64,000 nt of DNA from Topomyia yanbarensis (Eukaryota > Arthropoda > Insecta > Diptera > Culicidae). The DNA is taken from positions 378,982,166 to 379,046,165 of the forward strand of contig NC_080672.1 of the NCBI RefSeq assembly GCF_030247195.1, read 5' to 3'. Shown piece after piece: positions 34,511 through 44,876 of the stretch. Each line of letters begins with the position of its first letter. The stretch's first letter is position 1. Made by a program: the position numbers and the translations under genes. The notes below the pieces were generated by a model, which did not search any database, was not told the origin of the DNA, and saw nothing but the letters and a program-made list of their open reading frames with translations.

Positions 34511-35049
34511 CACTTCACCAGTTAATATAAAACTTCAGCACACGGACGCCTGATATTAAAAGAGACCAGAGTTTGAAACTGCTGGCCCTTTTATAATAAT
34601 TTTGAGATGCATTTCCCTCCAATTTTTATCCCAAAACCATTTTGAAAATTTCAGCATCGCGCGTCTCCAGGCTGGGTGGTTCAGCTACCCACCGAGACAA
34701 GCTGACAGTTTGCAGCGGTACGCACCCTTTCACTATCCTGCTTACTGTTGTTGTGTAAATTAGTACAAGAAACGTAAAAGTTCTACAAACAAACAAATAA
34801 TATTTACAACAAATGGAACCAACGGTTACAAATGCTTCTAATTTACGTAAAATTAGGTAAATATATCACCACCAAAATAACTAGAAACTATAAACACAGG
34901 TGAGCTTAATAATTTCAGCATCACTTGCTTCCGACACATGGAAGAGAACATCGCACTTACATCTAATTTTCAAAAGAGGCTTTCTTTTAGAGTTGTCTGT
35001 TTTCAAATCACAGCAAATTATCCGTTTCCTGTGAAACTTTTGCAAAACT

Positions 35050-35391
35050 TTATGTCAATTCGTCAATTTTGCCTTTATGTTTGCGAATGTCTGATTTGTT
35101 CCTTGCTTCTCGCTCTGAATAATTATCCTTCCGAAAGGATTCCATTTCTCCCAAATATGACATGAATCTGCGAGTAAGCGATATCCGATCTTGTAGCGGA
35201 ACATTGATGTTCTCATCGTCCATATATAGGAGGATCTTAATTATAGCATTGTCACTTTCAACCATGTGTTTTAAGTTGTTCGAAATGAATGGTTTCATCT
35301 GGGCTAATTTGTTGAGCGCTAAATGCCTGACATGGTAGAACTCGCTTCCGAAAGTCCAACCTCCATTTACACCTTCAGGAAATGTTCCACA
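35050..35391 (-). CDS. Unassigned 113-codon coding-like frame (possible captured exon)
   Basis: Open frame after a stop at about 35392, ending at 35050; the first ATG inside is at 35298, giving an 82-residue product. It reads CGTFPEGVNGGWTFGSEFYH, then RHLALNKLAQMKPFISNNLK, then MVESDNAIIKILLYMDDENI, NVPLQDRISLTRRFMSYLGE and a charged tail rich in K, R, D and E. The sequence has the even hydrophobic/charged rhythm of a real helical protein and a normal Met/Trp/Tyr content, unlike the AT-rich chance frames nearby. I do not recognise the family. It lies inside the hAT element, so it might be part of a diverged element protein, a captured host exon or an old viral insertion; none is shown. Confidence 0.35.
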   Translation of the reverse strand, partial: CGTFPEGVNGGWTFGSEFYHVRHLALNKLAQMKPFISNNLKHMVESDNAIIKILLYMDDENINVPLQDRISLTRRFMSYLGEMESFRKDNYSEREARNKSDIRKHKGKIDELT

Positions 35392-35775
35392 TTATGAATA
35401 CTCGGTCCTAAGCGAATCATCAATAATTTTATAATCACCGTATTTGGCTGGAGAACCACTTCTTGCTTCTCGACAGATTACTACAGCAACAATTATAGTA
35501 ACAGTTTCTTTTATTCTTTAGGCAAGACACACAATATAAAAGTTACTATTTTTATCGTTCGCGTCGCACTGGCTCGAGCAAAAGCATAAAGTGACTGAAT
35601 TTCGTGACCATTGCCTTTGGTGGTTAGAAATAGCCTTCTTCAACTTTTTCTCAAAGATTTGTTCAAACCAATTGAGCAACAAATTTTGTAAAACATCGCC
35701 GGTTTTTGAAATTCATTTTTGAAAAATTTCGGGAGGGGCTTTAGCCCCCTAGCCCCCCCTCTGGCTACGTGCCTG

Positions 35776-35783
35776 GAGGGGAT
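35776..35783. repeat. 8-bp target duplication GAGGGGAT, right
   Basis: Matches 32677-32684 exactly. Confidence 0.8.
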
Positions 35784-36879
35784 GGTTTGTGCCGTGCTTT
35801 CTACTTTCATCCGTCAGCAGAAGAAAATGGGTGAAGGTTTAGCTCGTGCCGGTGTTGTTCAGATCAGAACTTACATGAACTGAAGAAGATGCCTCCGATG
35901 GGTTGCTTGAAGTTGGCCCGAGAAGAGGAACCTCTTGCTATAGACAGAAGCGCAGGGCCGATGAAGGTGAATTGTGCTTGAGGGTATGATGGATGCTGCA
36001 TTCTTTCTCCAAGGAACGGCTTGGTGGGAGAGGAAATAGTAGGGTAGGGTCCAAGGGGGAGCGCAAATTGGCGTGCGCTGTGTTATTTTCTACAATGCCG
36101 ATAATGACTTTTAAATTGAATTTATTTATTCTTAGAGAAGTGCTGGAAAGATATTCCATTATTAGGTTACGATGCGCTATACAGGGGTTTGACTGGGACT
36201 TGAAGCGTTTCGTCATAATTTAGAACTTGATCCACTTATATTACACAAAAAAGTGCATTTTATTCCAGATTTGAGTTGAATATAATATTTTACAATCAAG
36301 TAAAAATTGCTGCTGTTAGCTAATGTGTTTTTAATTAACTCCAGGTTACTTCGTATTACTGTTAAACGATTTGCAAAACTTCCAGGTCTCGTTCCTGGTC
36401 AAAATGTTCCCTGTTTACGTGGGCGTATTTTTTCGTGCACCAATTTTTACACTGATAGCTATATTGTGTTTTCCCGGTTGCGACAAATCTCCTAAATGTG
36501 CCCATACTGGCCATGCTTCGGTATTGGTTGCACCTAAGATTTTTTTTGAAAGAGTGAGGAATATATTAAACTGATTTGAGACAAATCATTAAATTTGGAA
36601 ATATATAGCATTTCAAATCGGCACAAAAATAAATTCGACGTTTTTAACTTCAAACGGCTTTAAAACTGCTACATGCTTAGTATTTTTACATTTTTTTACA
36701 AATAAGAAAAGTATAAAAAATCTCTCGAAGATTTTTTTCCAAGGTCCGAGAACAGTATTAAATAATGTTATTTTTGTATGTGTGTCAATATGAATATGCA
36801 CTTATGCCATATAATAGACTAAACCTAGAGCTAACCTCAAATGTTATTATATTTAGGAGGAATATCCCCCGACACCGAT
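35784..36879. other. Spacer without recognised gene
   Basis: No domain, RNA gene or paired ends found. Confidence 0.45.
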
Positions 36880-37510
36880 ACCCGCTTCCTTGAGCCATTT
36901 AGCTCCCAGCTTTATCGAGATCAACTCGGATATTATCCTACTCCGACTGAGAGTTCTCCGGCAATGGAATTTCTCTCGGTGCCGGTTTTCGTGAGCTAAT
37001 TAGCTCCCCTTTTCGTCACGATTCTGTCGGGTAGTCCACAGCGGCGAATCTACCCTACCGTGAATTCCCAGCCGGCAGATTACTCCCGATACCAGTGTAT
37101 CTTTCTGTGAGCCATTTAGCTCCCCACTCCGTTTACTCGGTCTAGTTCTCAGCTGTGGACTTAGCCTACTCGGCAGGCCAGCCAGTAGGTGCGGAGGTCC
37201 GTCCAGCGATTCCGGGTGGAGCGTAGCTTCCGGTTGATTGGCGCCCCAACGACCCACTACTAGCTATTCGACATGGTCTACTCGGTCTAATCCTCGGCGG
37301 TGGATCTAGCCTACTCACGAACTACCCGAAAGGGTGTCGAGTTCGGTCCGGCGATTCCGGTGAAGCCTGACGTCCGATTCGCTGGTGCTCCGACGACTCG
37401 AACCCGGTGCTACGTCGTGTACTACACAACTGGTCCCCGGCGGTGGACTCAGTCTACACCGTCGGAAAGTTCCCGGGCGGCGGTGTTTCTCCCGAAACTC
37501 GATTTGTAAT
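36880..37510 (+). repeat. GC-rich tandem repeats, likely LINE 5' UTR-type modules
   Basis: Two nested repeat sets. GAGCCATTTAGCTCCC appears near 36892 and 37110, with GAGCTAATTAGCTCCCC between them near 36992. Then units of ~143-145 bp start at TACTCGGTCTAGTTCTC (37134), TACTCGGTCTAATCCTC (37279) and a shorter CCCCGGCGGTGGACTC (37434). Shared inner words are GCGATTCCGG and a GGTGCTCC/GGCGCCCC pair. GC content stands out from the flanks. Tandem GC-rich modules of this size are common in insect LINE 5' UTRs, but no ORF1 follows. An A/G-rich tract comes next. Confidence 0.6.
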
Positions 37511-37810
37511 TTGTAATCAGGAAAGAGGAGAAACATATTCTAAGCTGTGACAAAAGGATAGTGCTAGAAGGAAAAAAATTAAGTACGATGAACCAATTAG
37601 GAAAAAAGGAATGAGAAATCGAGAAAATAATAAAAAAAGGTGTAGAAAATAAATTGCTGGTAAAGAAAACAAAATCGAAAGTAAGTAAATGGAAGGAATA
37701 AAAAACAAAAACCAGAGAGATGCTAAAAAAGAAAAAAAAAGAAGGAATATGAAAGCGCGAAAAGCCTACAAAAAGAGAGAGCAAATGAAAAGGAATAGCG
37801 CAGCCTTTTA
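37511..37810 (+). repeat. A/G-rich low-complexity tract
   Basis: About 300 bases of A and G with little C or T (AAAAAAGG, GAAAAAAAA, GAAAATAATAAAAAAAGG). Similar in character to 15240-17868. The opposite-strand frame (37449-37907) is Phe/Ser/Leu-rich only because of this composition. Confidence 0.7.
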
Positions 37811-39671
37811 AAACAGACACTAGAAATACTGTAACGATAATGCAGTACGGCTTCTTTTTTATCAAGTTCAAGGTGGGCCGAAAGTTGATAATGTACTTTG
37901 AAGCCACGATAATACAATGACTCGATCAGACCGCTTGGTGGATTCGTTGTGTGTTGACTTGGAAACACAAAAATTCCACTTTATTCCCTATGACAAGGTA
38001 CACGCAGTTCAACAGAAAAACTCATCCTTCGACACTATTTAGGCGATATTTGATGCCGGACCACATGCTGAGTGTCAGATCTGTATTCTCACGCGCATTT
38101 ACCTCTCGCTTCGCAGTCCGTTCCCTAGCAGGCGTTCATCCTATCCGTATATCCTGGTGGTTTGGCCCTTACGCTTCGACACCAGAAAGGACAGATTACA
38201 AAGCAAACACTTATCTTTCGACGAGCTGTGTCCTGTTTTTGTTGTTGTTTTCTTTTCACCATTGTACGACCGCAAATAAACACCTTTGCTAATTGTTAGC
38301 TTAGCAGGGAATTAGACCAAAGCCCTCACACATATCCGACCATTTCAGCCCATACATGTTCGCCTAAGATTTTACATTTATGTAGTTCAAATGGATAATG
38401 GACTCATGTGCCGAAAGGAGAGTGGCAGTTTGGTTTTTCAGGGTGAAAATAAACACGCAGATTAGATTATAATTCTTTCGCATAACAGTTTGCAGTCTGC
38501 ATCTAGCAGCAGAGGGCTCGAATCGACGAAAGATGTTCTTTTTGGCAGCTCTCCCGGACGGTGCCACATCTGGACCACTTTGGCAATGGATATTCTTTTC
38601 ATGGTTTAGCGCATTTCACAGGAGGAAACATAATTCTTAGAGAAGGGTGGTTCTTCATTGTTGTTTAAATCTACACATGTCCTCGCGTGGATCAGATTGT
38701 CTCTCAAATAGTTTTTGGTACACGAAAAGGTTCGTCGGAGGATTAGCAATGTGGAGCTTTGTTTTTTTTTTCATTGTGAGATTCAAAAGCATTTGATGGG
38801 CGATAACATTATTTTTTAGAATTTGTTAAAATTGTTATATGTAATTAGGAAAGCGTTCCAACGTTCTATTGATTTCATTAAAAGAAATTGGTTATCAAGA
38901 TCTAGTTTATTGAAGAAACGACATCAATATTGAAGATTTTTTGTTGAGAAGTCCTAAATCTTTTATGCCATTAGGTCTCAAGTTTTACTAATCCAGGCTT
39001 CCTTTATTCCAAAAATCTTGTTAAATTCAGTATCCGCGTACAAAGAACTTGTAATTTTCTGAAAACCGTGCAAAAGAAACCGCATGAGAGTATTTTGACA
39101 CGAACTGTCATCATTTAAGAACTTCTTAGCGAAATAACCCTTAGCTCCGCTATTTTGTGAAATCTTTTAAAGGAAAATTTTTATTATAGCTTTTCAAATA
39201 TATGTACAAATGTACATAAATGTTCAAATAGTAACGAAAACGAGCTTCTTTTTTTGCCTCCAAAAGAAGTCCATCCCCTTAAGCGTAGCTATTACTTTAG
39301 TACACTTTTTTAACATAAACTATCGAAACAAACGAACGAATAGGGATCGTTCGCCATATTTAGGAATAAATCTTCAAATTAATCCTTTAACAAACTACCA
39401 AATGCAATAGACAAAATATATCCTCAAAAATTCAAGTAGACAGTATTTGAAGAAGTTTCTTGTTGGACTTTGTTTCCACTTATTTGGTCATTTATCTCGC
39501 TTCTCGTTTTCCGAGATATGTTCGAGGGTCATAAATTAGAAAGTTATCTGTCAAAAGGTTCTGGCAAATGAAATTTTGCGCACTGATAAGCAATTAAGGT
39601 GCATACAGACAACTTGAAACTGTTCGGAGGTTATTTTTAACGGTGGTAGATCGAAAAATGAAATACAAAAT
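37811..39671. other. Spacer without recognised gene
   Basis: No supportable coding frame or element ends. Frames at 37951-38292 and 38364-38567 have no recognised domain. Confidence 0.45.
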
Positions 39672-40299
39672 GACCAATTTCGCGCTAAATCGTATTCGGA
39701 TTTGGCAGCACCCTTTCCGACTTTAATGAAACTTTCTGTACGTTCGAACTTTGTCACAAAAAGCCACCTTGCATACTTCGTTTTTCCAAAAATAATCAAG
39801 ACTGTATTTTGAAATGGGTCAAACTATTTTAATCAATTTTTTTTCAAATAGCTATAGTCCAAAAATGACAAATCCTACAAAAAAATATTGTAGAAGTGAT
39901 TTTCACAAAATTAGTCAAATTTTTGAATAAAAATATTGAAAAAAATCTTTATCGACTCCTATACTGAAAAAATTGATTTAAAAAATTTAAAGTCGATTTA
40001 CAAAAAAACCCATTTTTGATTTGGATGAAATTTTGTTCCAAGATAGATAATTTCCCTACCTATAGTCAAAAAGGCACTTTCAAGGAAAAAAAAAGTGATT
40101 TGAAAAAAACTTTTCCTTGTCCAAACTGAATTTTTTTCTTCAGTGTATTTCTATCGAAAACTAAACCAATGAAAGTCATAATCATCACAGAATCCAATTT
40201 CCCAACTGCTAGTTGCCTGATACAAGCAAATAGTATCAGTAAGGGCAAAGGCAAAGGGCAAAGATGAGCCATTTAACATCATCGATATATGCGAGATTT

Positions 40300-40650
40300 A
40301 ACTAAATACCACTTGGCCGTGTACGAAGAAGTGTCTTGTCTATGTACCCGTCCGGGAGGTAGAGATTGATGGTGCAGTCTCCAACAGGGGCCTTAATTGC
40401 GAAGCATGGGGTTCGCACCTTCAAGAGTCTTTTATTTCAGCCAGTAGCAATTCTGGCTCGCAAGCATTTGCGCTCAGGAAAAAATCAAGAAGTAATTGAT
40501 TTTCCAAACTTTGATCTTTTGAGCGGGGCTAGTCTACCTATTCGCCTTTTTGTGCCGCGAGGCATGAACTTCCGTTGTTGCAAAACAATTGGGCCTCTAG
40601 CGACTTATTGTAGAAACAAGGCACGCTGTGAAAAATGCATATAAATTATG
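40300..40650 (+). pseudogene. LINE ORF1 (gag) fragment with zinc-knuckle remnant, copy 1
   Basis: The frame reads LFVPRGMNFRCCKTIGPLATYC then RNKARCEKC, resembling the ORF1 zinc knuckle of LINEs (two close Cys, a GHxxxxC step, then Cys-x2-Cys). The His expected after G is Pro here, and the cluster is decayed. The parallel segment in copy 2 (about 54370-54680) has the same nucleotide order with frameshifts. It lies inside the composite element core, followed by non-coding sequence and then the RNase H region. Confidence 0.6.
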
Positions 40651-41127
40651 GGGGGACAAAATAAAACATTCTTTTAAGGAACGCTCCGATAATGCAAAAG
40701 AGCGCTACGCCACCGATAACGAGTAATTTCTACGTTTCCTTGTACATGCACTAAAGCGCGAGAGTCTCACCATCCCATTGTGGGAACATCTTCTAATGTG
40801 CCTATAAATTTCAGAAAGAGGAAAATCACTTTTCTCTCCTAAGCTTCCTCGTACAGGCCTGAGAGTGTCACTTGAAGCGTGCTGTTACAAAAACCGAAGT
40901 AAGTGGTTCCTGGTCTCGGTAATCTTAGAAACTAGCAGGAATTTCCAAATGGGACCCCAATTGTCTTTATATTTCAGTCCCGACATTTCCCCCAGGTTTT
41001 ACACAATGCATCTGCATTACAATTAAAGGTCAGACGAAACGAGTACCCGACGCGAATAACCGTGAACATACTCCTACCTCGTGGTGGGGAGAGATTGCTT
41101 AAAATTATACGCGAAAGGGACTTTTGA

Positions 41128-42000
41128 ATGTCGGATCGCCCGAATTTTTCCCATTATACGCGACGCTACAAAATGCAAATGAAAAACTTGATGAAAGCTG
41201 AAAAACGCAATTATTGGCACCGGTCTGTAGACGGATTAACGGACAGATCATCAGAGAAACAATGCTTCGTCTGGTGGCTAGGGCCTACGTTGTGTATTCG
41301 ATTCATCCTGTGATTGGAATACACGGAGCGTTTGTCATATGATGACAGCTATGCATCGCTTTTATGCTTATTATTATGACAGTAGTGGTGAGTGCAATAA
41401 TAAAAGAGGCTTTGCTGCCCGCATTCTCACCACAAAACTGATGGTTTTATATTTATCTATAAACAACCATGCCCACATCGTTACAGTTACAGGAGGCTCT
41501 CCGTTTGATGGAGCATAGACAGCACTCTTTGTATTTCCTGGGGAAAACATGGGAGTTTTTGAGTGCTTTATCTGAAAAATCATAGTAGATTACCTTACTT
41601 TGATTTTTTTGCAGTGCTCCATTCCAGGTAATGAGAAGGCGGACACTTGGATAAGAACGATAATGAGAAGGTGGACATTTTGGCATTAGAAGTTTTTAAA
41701 TATTTCTTCTCAGAGTACACTCGAAAATTGGCAAATTTTGTGGAGCGATGGAAGTTTAGGAATCGCAAAGGTATCAGCAAACCTTGGTCCAAGAGAATGG
41801 ATGAGGGTTATGACTTCATTCGGGTGATATCTCGGGTCATGTACAATCATTATACGTAGACGGCCCACCTCCGGCGTATTGAGGTTGTGGAAAGCGGTCT
41901 CTGTGCAAGTGGTGGCGGTTATCGCGATATTAAACATGTTGTCCGGTCGTGCGCTAAATATTCTAGCACCAGATCTCCGTTAAACGAATCCCTTCGGTCT
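41128..42000 (+). pseudogene. LINE pol C-terminal fragment: RNase H remnant and Cys-His tail, copy 1
   Basis: In order and across several frames: a stretch ending ARAYVVYSIHP-like sequence (41270-41320), GKTWEFLSALSEK (near 41541-41578), SIPGNEKAD (near 41623-41645, the end of a LINE RNase H domain), ILALEVFKYFFSEYTRKLAN, WKFRNRKGISKPW, and a C-terminal Cys cluster (VESGLCASGGGYRDIKHVV.SC). RNase H plus a CxC...H...C tail is typical of I-clade/LOA-like LINEs. Stops and shifts are frequent. Copy 2 keeps the same blocks (55157-55990), including CACGGGYRDIKHVVWSCAKY, where the tail Cys is intact. Confidence 0.7.
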
Positions 42001-42281
42001 CATTTCAGTGCAGTCTGACATGCTATACCAAATTCGTTACTGATACTTTTTGCATGTATCAGGCAAATAGCAGTTGGAAAATTGGATTCTGAGATGATTA
42101 TGACTTTCATTGGTTCAGTTTTCGCTAAAAAATACACTGAAAAAAAGATGGGTGGGTAATGTCTGTGACATAACCGGAGCGTCGTGACTTCACTTCGAGA
42201 CGTTATTTTAAATCTAATGATATTCATCGGAATCAAGTTTGAATGGGAAATTGTCATATAATTCTTTATGGTAATAATGAT

Positions 42282-42297
42282 GGTTCTGAAAAGAACC
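42282..42297 (-). promoter_or_regulatory. Histone-type 3' stem-loop, second
   Basis: The minus strand reads GGTTCTTTTCAGAACC: a 6-bp stem, TTTC loop and the AGAACC partner, matching the SLBP-binding stem-loop of replication-dependent histone mRNAs. It is followed downstream by ATCATT. No histone coding sequence is recognisable upstream (42298-42620), so it is an orphan signal or marks an eroded histone gene. Same orientation as the stem-loop at 42833. Confidence 0.6.
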
Positions 42298-42832
42298 TTT
42301 GGTTTTTCCATTTTGCATTCGACCTAAGGTACGGTTCATAGATAACTATGGTGATACAAGACGAGCATCTTTTGAAACGATTCAAACCTTGTGACGATTT
42401 GTTTCTACCGCGTACATACATATGAACATTTCCTTTTCGCAGCTCACACCGAATGAATACGCTTTGCATCAAGGCGTTCCAATTTATTAACTTTTCGATG
42501 CAGATGGAAGGCCATCCTTTTGTGCGATAAATGAAAATATTTTTATCATTCGTTTTTGTGTAGCTTTCGCTTAGTGGCAGAGTTGCCACATTCACTGATT
42601 TTCTTGGAAGGAATTGCAAAAATCTTCGGGTTTGTAGATTAATTTGAAAAATATTTTCTTATATAATTATTTTTAGTTATACAAATTAATAAAAGGAACT
42701 TCCTAAAAATATTCTTTTTCCATTTTATATTCATCCAAAGGACGGTTTGCATATAACTGTAACACAAATCCATCTACAATTAACTGCGCTAACGGAAAAT
42801 AAGTACCACTAATTCTTTAAAAGTATTTTGTT

Positions 42833-42848
42833 AGTCCTGAAAAGGACT
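42833..42848 (-). promoter_or_regulatory. Histone-type 3' stem-loop of the H1-like remnant
   Basis: The minus strand reads AGTCCTTTTCAGGACT, a perfect 6-bp stem with the TTTC loop, about 30 nt after the H1-like stop codon at 42879 and followed by AACAAAAT. Position and sequence fit the histone mRNA 3' processing signal. Confidence 0.7.
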
Positions 42849-42878
42849 GTTGGCAACATAAGAGACGCGTGAATTTAC

Positions 42879-43198
42879 TTATCTTCTTCGGGCAGCTTTC
42901 TTGGCAGGTTTGGCGGCCTTCTTTGGCTTTGGGGTCTTCGGCTTGTTCGCTGCAGCCTTCGATGTTTTGGTGGCATTTTTAGTGGCAGTTGCTACCGCCT
43001 TTTCAGTGACTGCGTTTCTTAGCCTTTGGCTTTTTGGCCTTCTCACCGCCACCACCTCCGCCAACGTTTTTCTTCTCTCCGGTGGTAGCCGATTTGATTG
43101 GTCGTCCGATACAGCTTCTCACGACCACGCACGTCTGTTATGCACTGCGTCTTACACACGTCTGGCTTTGAGAAAAGCTGCGACACCCCTATTTATAG
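42879..43198 (-). pseudogene. Histone H1-like remnant, C-terminal tail only, frameshifted
   Basis: Linker histone tail on the minus strand. The upstream frame reads KSATTGEKKNVGGGGGGEKA then KKPKAKK and stops; the next frame reads AVTEKAVATATKNATKTSKA, then AANKPKTPKPKKAAKPAKKA and ARRR, ending TAA at 42879. Lys/Ala/Pro-rich TPKPKKAAKPAKK wording is that of H1 C-terminal domains, which condense linker DNA. The winged-helix globular domain is missing: from the TATA box TATAAATA (43198-43191) to the stop there are only ~320 bases, well short of a normal H1 gene. A frameshift joins the two tail pieces. Stem-loop and TATA box are retained, so it derives from a genomic histone gene rather than a polyadenylated retrocopy. 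It sits inside a transposable element. Confidence 0.65.
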
Positions 43199-43199
43199 G
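43190..43199 (-). promoter_or_regulatory. TATA box upstream of the H1-like remnant
   Basis: The minus strand reads CTATAAATAG, followed by GGGTGTCGCAGC. It lies roughly 120-150 nt before the first H1-like residues, with a plausible leader between. Assigned by sequence and position only. Confidence 0.5.
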
Positions 43200-44166
43200 T
43201 TTTATCATTAATGTTGATTCTCATTTAAAGTAGTTTTTGAACGATTTAAACAAATTTTATATAGCAAACAAAGAATCGGTAGCAAGCGTCGAACGTTTTC
43301 CTTCCGATTTATGAAACAAGACGAGCAATCCGTTTAGTAGAAGCAAAGTTATTAAGGTTCAAAATGTACGTAACGCTTTCGCTAATATGCACTACTATCG
43401 CTTTCTCGCTCGTTCTCGTGCCGTGCATGAGCCTTTCCTTTCCATCCGGCTTCTAATGGCATGGAATATGCCGGATTTTCCCCACCAACTACTCTCGTCA
43501 AGCAACCCAATACGAATAATCAAAGGAACAAACATGTAGTGGACCTATATTTAAAACTTTTCATCATTTTATTGTTCGGTTGGTGCACCATATTGACGGC
43601 TCTGTGCGGGATAGCCTGAAAATTTTCACTTTTCCGAGTCGTTTTCGAAAGATTTTTCAAAACACTATTTTCCCGTTTATAATGAATGTCCTACATATTC
43701 AAAAATGTAATACAACATTGGTACAAATATTTTCGACAAAATGCCGAAGAAATTGATTAAATCCATTCAGTACAACAAAAGATACAAGCGTTCAAAATCT
43801 TACATAATTTTTCTTCCGAAATTTTGAAAAGGGCCCCTATATTGAAAGGTAAGTCGTTAGTCACGACAAAAATTCAGTTTGAACAAGGAAAAGTATTTTT
43901 CAAATAACTTTTTTTACTTAAAAGTGCCCAACTTGAAATTTTGTCGGTAAGTAGGGAACATAATTACCTATCTTGGAACAAAATTTCATCCAAATCAAAG
44001 ATGGTTTTTTTTTGTAAATCGACTTTAAATTTTTAAAATCGATTTTTTTCAGTGTAGAAGCCAATGAAGAATTTTTTCTATATTTTTATTCAAAAATTTG
44101 ACAAATTTTGTGAAAATCACTCCTACAACATTTTTTTTGCAGGATTGGTCATTTTTGCACTATAGC

Positions 44167-44460
44167 CAAAGTAAACATAGCCATTTTGGCGTTAACAGTT
44201 GATTGAATATTTTTATTTTTATTAAACATTGCGTAGCGCTAAAATTTCCCAAACTTGATTCCCCTCTCCATCCGCTTAACAAATTGTCACAAATCTCTTT
44301 ATCCTCTCCTCCCCTATTACGCAACAAACCCGCAAAATCATGTTTTCTTCGGTAAAAACGTGTTACGTAACGTCCTAACTTACTCCCTCTCATATGTCAC
44401 AACATACAATAATTTGTTATACCAACTACCCTCCCCCCTCCCTCCCCCTTAAAAGCAAAA
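44167..44460. repeat. Pyrimidine-rich dispersed repeat with TTACGTAACG words
   Basis: GCGTAGCGCTAAAATTTCCC, ATTGTCACAAAT, GTGTTACGTAACGTCCTAAC, TATGTCACAAC and a C-rich tail (44430-44450) form two loosely repeated halves. It resembles common mosquito MITE-like DNA with NCGTAACG ends but is not delimited. Confidence 0.4.
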
Positions 44461-44876
44461 TGTAGTTTATGAATGGTCCCAAATTGGAAAATGGTAAAAA
44501 TCCGTCGTCCGTGGTTAATGTTAAATATCTCTTTTGATAATAGTCCGAACCCAACAATCTATAGCCCGTTCGAAAGGTATTCGTAAAAGCTATCTTAAGA
44601 CTTATGAGGTTTTTATCCATGTTGTCAAATTCGGAATATAAACATCGATTTATTAAATGATATTAGAGTAACAATGGAATCAAAGAAAACGTGTCGTGTC
44701 TGACTGATTCTATTCGAAAGTACCGCTTGGACCTGTGTATGGTTATGAAGTTACGGATTAAATTGGCTTAAATTACTCCTAGACAATCCTCTAACATGAG
44801 AATTTTCCGAATTTAGACAATCAATAGCAGATAATTATGTTTTAACTGGTATATCTTAAGAGATGACTAATTTTAC
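44461..44876. other. Spacer without recognised gene
   Basis: Nothing supportable seen. Confidence 0.45.

Larger units (their letters stand above)
32685..35775. mobile_element. hAT-type DNA element, 3,091 bp, perfect 8-bp TSD
   Basis: Starts CAGGCCCGTAGCCAGG and ends with the inverse CTGGCTACGTGCCTG (35761-35775). Next to the TIRs lie inverted-looking G-rich and C-rich tracts (TTTCGGGAGGGGCTT on the left, GCCCCCTAGCCCCCC on the right). GAGGGGAT flanks both sides. A CAG...CTG end plus an 8-bp duplication indicates the hAT superfamily. I find no hAT transposase. It holds a GC-rich foreign-looking block (33800-34510) and a coding-like frame on the minus strand (35050-35391), so it may be a non-autonomous carrier with nested or captured DNA. 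Confidence 0.85.
42147..43867. other. ~1.72-kb insertion in the right TIR of copy 1, histone-derived in part
   Basis: The right TIR breaks off after CACTGAAAAAAA at 42146 and resumes with ATTCAGTTTGAACAAGG at about 43870; the uninterrupted left TIR (40110-40150) and copy 2 show that these two points were adjacent. Between them lie a GGGTGGGTAATGTC edge, a histone-type stem-loop (42282-42297), an H1-like tail with stem-loop and TATA box (42833-43198), and AT-rich DNA to 43867. Target duplication could not be read because the junction sits in an A run. Confidence 0.75.
39672..44166. mobile_element. Composite long-TIR element, copy 1 (with 1.7-kb insertion)
   Basis: Left TIR 39672-40242 begins GACCAATTTCGCGCTAAATC and includes TTTGGCAGCACCCT, GAAACTTTCTGTACG, TTTGTCACAAAAAG, a GATTTACAAAAAA block and TTCAGTGTATTTC...AGTATCAGTAA. 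The right TIR is the inverse, 42024-42146 continuing at 43868-44166, where it stops short of the outer ~170 bases. The core 40243-42023 (1,781 bp) is LINE-derived. A second copy at 52885-56419 has the same TIR-core-TIR order with different flanks, so the unit moves or duplicates as one piece. Without the insertion copy 1 is about 2.77 kb. No transposase is present, so it would need one in trans. Confidence 0.85.

Noticed and set aside
37380..37420. Minus-strand GGGTTCGAGTCGTCGG resembling a tRNA T arm
   Set aside because: It belongs to the 143-bp tandem module and no tRNA fold is present.
37449..37907. 152-codon minus-strand frame, Phe/Leu/Ser-rich, looking like a membrane protein
   Set aside because: It is the complement of an A/G-rich low-complexity tract; hydrophobicity is a composition artefact.
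42901..43233. 110-codon plus-strand frame opposite the H1-like tail
   Set aside because: Ala/Phe-rich complement of the Lys/Ala codons; the minus-strand reading with stem-loop and TATA box explains the sequence better.
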